Assembly: GCF_017356265.1 (NCBI RefSeq)
Contig: NZ_JAFNAW010000007.1
Location: 1-64,000, forward strand
DNA: 64,000 bases
DNA from: Paracoccus fontiphilus
GTDB lineage: Bacteria; Pseudomonadota; Alphaproteobacteria; Rhodobacterales; Rhodobacteraceae
Direction of reading: 5' to 3'
Shown here: positions 61,489-64,000 of the stretch, in pieces
How the letters are laid out: the number at the start of each line of letters is the position of its first letter
Position numbering within the stretch: position 1 is the stretch's first letter
Notes under the pieces: generated by a model
What the model was told of the DNA's origin: nothing
The model's database searches: none
The model's input: the letters and a program-made list of their open reading frames with translations, nothing else
Program-made: the position numbers and the translations under genes

Positions 61489-62424
61489 TCAGCGTGATTT
61501 CTGGTAAAGCTTGCTGGCGATCTCGAACATCTCCTCGGGCGCGTAGTCCGGGGTGAAGGCCGAGGGGACGCCCGTCAGGTCATGGATCTTGCCGCCCTCG
61601 GGCAGGCCGTCCACCACCTCCAGCTCGCCCGGCGGATCGTCGGGCAGGGCGGTTTCCCCGCCGCCGCCCCAGATGCCGCGCATCTCCTCGTAGTCCGAGG
61701 GGCTGAAGGTATAAAGCCGGCGGTGCGAGCCTTCGGCCAGATACTTCTGGCATTCCGGAATGTTGCCCAAGGGGATGTTCGGCGTGGGCAGGAACTTGTC
61801 CAGATCCACACCCGTCAGCTTCTTCAGCGCCAGGGCATAGGCATGGGCATGGACCGATCCGCGCACCAGCAGATAGCCGCAGACCTCGCGCCCGGTAATG
61901 TTGGCGTCGGTCAGCGATTCATAGACCCGCAGCTTGTGCAGCCGCGCGCCGCATTCCAGGTGGAAATTGTGCAGAAGGTCCACGATCACGTTGCCGGTCG
62001 TCGTGACCATGTCCGCGTTCCAGGACATCGAGTTCGAGTTGACCGGAACCGCGCCCCCCGCATGGCTGAAGAACGAGGCGGCGGACCGGATGTCCTTCAT
62101 CTCCTCGAACGGCGCTTTTGAGATGTCGCCGCCGTCGCCCTCGTCACCGCCGGGCTTGTCGGGGCCGTTGGCCAGCATCGCCACCCCGTTCGAGACCAGT
62201 TCCACATGGCCCAGTTCCTCGGCCGTGATGGCGGCGACCAGGCTGTAGAAGGGGCGCAGCTTGGATTTGCTGCGGAAGTTGAAGCTTTGGAACATGTAGT
62301 TCCCCAGCGTCGACATCTCGCCATACTTGCCGCCAAGCAGTTCCTGCAGGGCGGCGGCGGCGTTCGGGTCTTGTCGCTTGGGGGCAGGCAATTCGACTTG
62401 CAGCTTATCGACGCGCAGGAACAT
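61489..62424 (-). CDS. Manganese catalase family protein
   Basis: A 311-residue dimanganese catalase that removes hydrogen peroxide. Ligand positions are visible: Glu36 (YGEMSTLGNYMFQ), Glu69/Glu70 and His73 (ITAEELGHVEL), and in the second half HLECGARLHKLRVYE and GSVHAHAYALAL. Cytoplasmic. The ATG at 62424 follows GGAGAAC; the 25 codons upstream in frame hold the promoter region. Preceded by an EcfG-like site and followed by a hairpin. Confidence 0.92.
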   Translation of the reverse strand: MFLRVDKLQVELPAPKRQDPNAAAALQELLGGKYGEMSTLGNYMFQSFNFRSKSKLRPFYSLVAAITAEELGHVELVSNGVAMLANGPDKPGGDEGDGGDISKAPFEEMKDIRSAASFFSHAGGAVPVNSNSMSWNADMVTTTGNVIVDLLHNFHLECGARLHKLRVYESLTDANITGREVCGYLLVRGSVHAHAYALALKKLTGVDLDKFLPTPNIPLGNIPECQKYLAEGSHRRLYTFSPSDYEEMRGIWGGGGETALPDDPPGELEVVDGLPEGGKIHDLTGVPSAFTPDYAPEEMFEIASKLYQKSR

Positions 62425-62456
62425 GGCTGTTCTCCGGGTGTGGGATGCGAGACAGA

Positions 62457-62481
62457 AACCCGTGCTGTCTCTTTCCGTTCC
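62457..62481 (-). promoter_or_regulatory. EcfG-like promoter for manganese catalase
   Basis: Minus strand GGAAC (62481-62477), 16-base spacer, GGTT (62460-62457), 33 bases before the start. One mismatch to CGTT. Confidence 0.5.
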
Positions 62482-62525
62482 CCCGGAGGACCTGAACAAA
62501 GGTTAATCGCGCCAGATACCGCCTG

Positions 62526-63500
62526 TCACAGCAGGCCCGGTTCCCCCGGGGTGGCGGGACGGATGGCGCAGCCCGCGTCCTCGACGGATCGCCGCGACGC
62601 GGCCTGGAAAAGGGCGCCGCGGTCGCGAAGCCAGTCGATGAACAGCCGCACGATGCGGCGGTTCATGTGCCGCGTGGGGCAGACGATCCAATAGGCCGGG
62701 AACTCGACCGCGGGAAAGCTGGACGACAGGGGCACCAGCGTTCCGCGCTGCAATTCGTCATGGGCCAGCGTCACCGAATCCAGCACCACGCCCGCCCCGT
62801 CCCGCGCAAGCTGGATCGCCATCGAGGATCGGTCGAACCGCAAGGGCGCCTGCTCGACCGGCATGTCGATGCCCTGGACGGCCAGCCACAAGTCCCATTG
62901 GTAAAGCGCCTTCACGGAATGGATCAGCCGCGACGCCGCAAGCTGCCGCGCGGGGTCATCCGAGACATCCCGCATCCGGTCGCGGTAATCCGGGCTGCAG
63001 AGCGGGATGACATAGTCGTTGATGACGCATTCGGAATGCAGCCCCGGCCAGTTGCCCGATCCATAGCGCAGGTCCAGATCCATCGCCTCGGTCTCGAAAT
63101 CCGAGAAGTCGGGCGAGGCATCGACCCGCACGCCCCATTCCGGGTTGAGATCCAGGAAATCCTTGAGTCGGGGCGTCAGCCAGCGCACGGCAAAGCTGGG
63201 GCTGCAGCGCATCGACAACTGGCGGCTGTCGCTTTGGCGCAGGACGGCGGACCTGGCGCCCCGGATCATGCGAAAGGCGGCGGTGGTTGTCTGGAACAGC
63301 ATCTCGCCGTCCAACGTCAGGGACAGGCGACGGTCCTGGCGGCGGAACAGCTTGACGCCCCATTGCTCCTCAAGCTGCTTCAACTGCTGGCTGACGGCGG
63401 CGGTGGACACGCCAAGCTCGGCGGCGGCGTCGGTGACGCGCCCGGTGCGGGCCACGGCCTCGAAATAGGCCAGCGAGTTCAGGTTGGGGTTCAGCGGCAT
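62526..63500 (-). CDS. LysR family transcriptional regulator (GcvA-like)
   Basis: A 324-residue regulator with the helix-turn-helix at 8-66 (LAYFEAVARTGRVTDAAAELGVSTAAVSQQLKQLE) and a LysR substrate-binding domain from about 95. GGAGGA is well placed before the ATG at 63500; 15 extra upstream codons are open but not needed. It has no divergent partner inside the window; it follows a hydroxyacid dehydrogenase gene in the same direction and may regulate it. Confidence 0.9.
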   Translation of the reverse strand: MPLNPNLNSLAYFEAVARTGRVTDAAAELGVSTAAVSQQLKQLEEQWGVKLFRRQDRRLSLTLDGEMLFQTTTAAFRMIRGARSAVLRQSDSRQLSMRCSPSFAVRWLTPRLKDFLDLNPEWGVRVDASPDFSDFETEAMDLDLRYGSGNWPGLHSECVINDYVIPLCSPDYRDRMRDVSDDPARQLAASRLIHSVKALYQWDLWLAVQGIDMPVEQAPLRFDRSSMAIQLARDGAGVVLDSVTLAHDELQRGTLVPLSSSFPAVEFPAYWIVCPTRHMNRRIVRLFIDWLRDRGALFQAASRRSVEDAGCAIRPATPGEPGLL

Positions 63501-63561
63501 CGGGTCCTCCGACGCCACAGGACCGATTGCGGGGGCGCCCGTCAAGACGCCCCCGCCTGTT

Positions 63562-64000
63562 TCACGCGATGCCGTTCAGGCGGCGATAGGCGGCGATGAC
63601 CTGGCTGTCGTCGGCCAGGCCGTTGCCCCACCCGCTTTCGGCCAGGAACATCTGGTGCGCGGCGGCAGCCAGGGGCAGGGCCATGCCGGAGGCACGACCG
63701 GCGGCAAGGGCGATACCCAGGTCCTTGACGAAGATGTCCACCGCGCTTGTCACGGGCGGGCTGTCCTGCAACATGCGCGGGCCGCGATCCTTCAGCATCC
63801 AGCTTGACGCGGCTGACCCCGACACGATCTCCAGCAGGGTCGCGCCATCGACCCCGGCCTTGCGGCCAAGGGCCAGCGCCTCGCCCGCGGCGGCCAGATG
63901 GACGCCGCAGAGAAGCTGGTTGATGGCCTTGACCGTCGCGCCCTGGCCGGGGGTCTGGCCCACGTGGTACAGCTTGTCGCCCATGATGCGCAGCACCGGC
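63562..64000 (-). CDS. NAD-binding hydroxyacid dehydrogenase, C-terminal part (truncated by window edge)
   Basis: The last 145 residues of a 3-hydroxyisobutyrate-dehydrogenase-family enzyme. GQGATVKAINQLLCGVHLAAAGEALALGRKAG contains the catalytic-type Lys/Asn helix, and VDIFVKDLGIALAAGRASGMALPL the second conserved lysine. The LLCGVHLAAAGEA variant is typical of L-threonate or tartronate-semialdehyde reductase-like members. The N-terminal Rossmann domain lies beyond position 64000. Confidence 0.85.
   Translation of the reverse strand, partial: PVLRIMGDKLYHVGQTPGQGATVKAINQLLCGVHLAAAGEALALGRKAGVDGATLLEIVSGSAASSWMLKDRGPRMLQDSPPVTSAVDIFVKDLGIALAAGRASGMALPLAAAAHQMFLAESGWGNGLADDSQVIAAYRRLNGIA

Noticed and set aside
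63529-63556. GC-rich 9-bp hairpin between the LysR and dehydrogenase genes as a terminator
   Set aside because: No T-run on either strand; left unannotated as weak.

Overview
The window reads as chromosomal DNA of a high-GC alphaproteobacterium, most likely a Rhodobacterales member close to Paracoccus. This rests on the strongly GC-biased third positions, the gene families present (nirBD-nasA assimilation, CYTH-CHAD protein, UgpBAEC, TAXI-TRAP, EcfG-type stress promoters, Ku/LigD) and dense operons joined by ATGA overlaps. The genus is an inference. I saw no rRNA, tRNA, CRISPR array, insertion sequence or phage gene. No gene-free stretch exceeds about 260 bases.

Layout. 1-2771: end of nirD and the assimilatory nitrate reductase gene. 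2829-8218: dienelactone hydrolase, a membrane protein paired with a ClpP-like secreted protease, a CYTH-CHAD protein and a SRAP (abasic-site) protein. 8222-14953: ribose-type sugar ABC operon with a TIM-barrel isomerase and a Gfo/Idh dehydrogenase, divergent from a LacI regulator over a perfect 14-bp operator-like palindrome. 14987-15602: PIN toxin and AbrB-type antitoxin. 15786-20162: ugpBAEC glycerol-3-phosphate uptake operon behind a Pho box, ending in a terminator that may also close a small RNA. 20177-24188: FAD protein, PHB-depolymerase-type esterase with a ribbon-helix-helix regulator and palindromic operator, and an Mrr-type nuclease-like membrane protein. 24438-27584: TAXI-TRAP transporter. 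27801-29154: two DUF2382 stress proteins.

29269-40643 is a coherent D-apiose/D-apionate catabolic island: a sugar ABC transporter (binding protein, DUF2291 lipoprotein, ATPase, permease), D-apiose dehydrogenase, D-apionate lactonase, a GntR/FCD regulator, D-apionate oxidoisomerase, 3-oxo-isoapionate kinase and a RuBisCO-like protein. An 18-bp motif is repeated in its two control regions and may be the regulator's operator.

40718-52939 is a poorly described glycan locus made of two convergent operons. One (+) encodes glycosyltransferases, three of which are fused to other enzymes (UDP-galactopyranose mutase, a Gfo/Idh dehydrogenase, a GH1-like hydrolase), plus an MDR dehydrogenase. The other (-) encodes a GT2, an acyl-CoA-dehydrogenase-like protein, a PIG-L deacetylase and a methyltransferase; the last two may be joined by a +1 frameshift.

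52968-62481 is a stress and DNA-repair block: ku-ligD, a second ku, an SDR, a YetF-like (DUF421) operon with tiny membrane proteins, a zinc alcohol dehydrogenase, an SRPBCC protein and manganese catalase. Sites matching the EcfG general-stress promoter (GGAAC, 16-17 nt, nGTT) precede ku-ligD, ku2, the SDR gene, manganese catalase, the first DUF2382 gene and, facing the other way from ku, the minus-strand glycan operon. This suggests that the glycan operon belongs to the general stress response. The window closes with a LysR regulator and a truncated hydroxyacid dehydrogenase gene.
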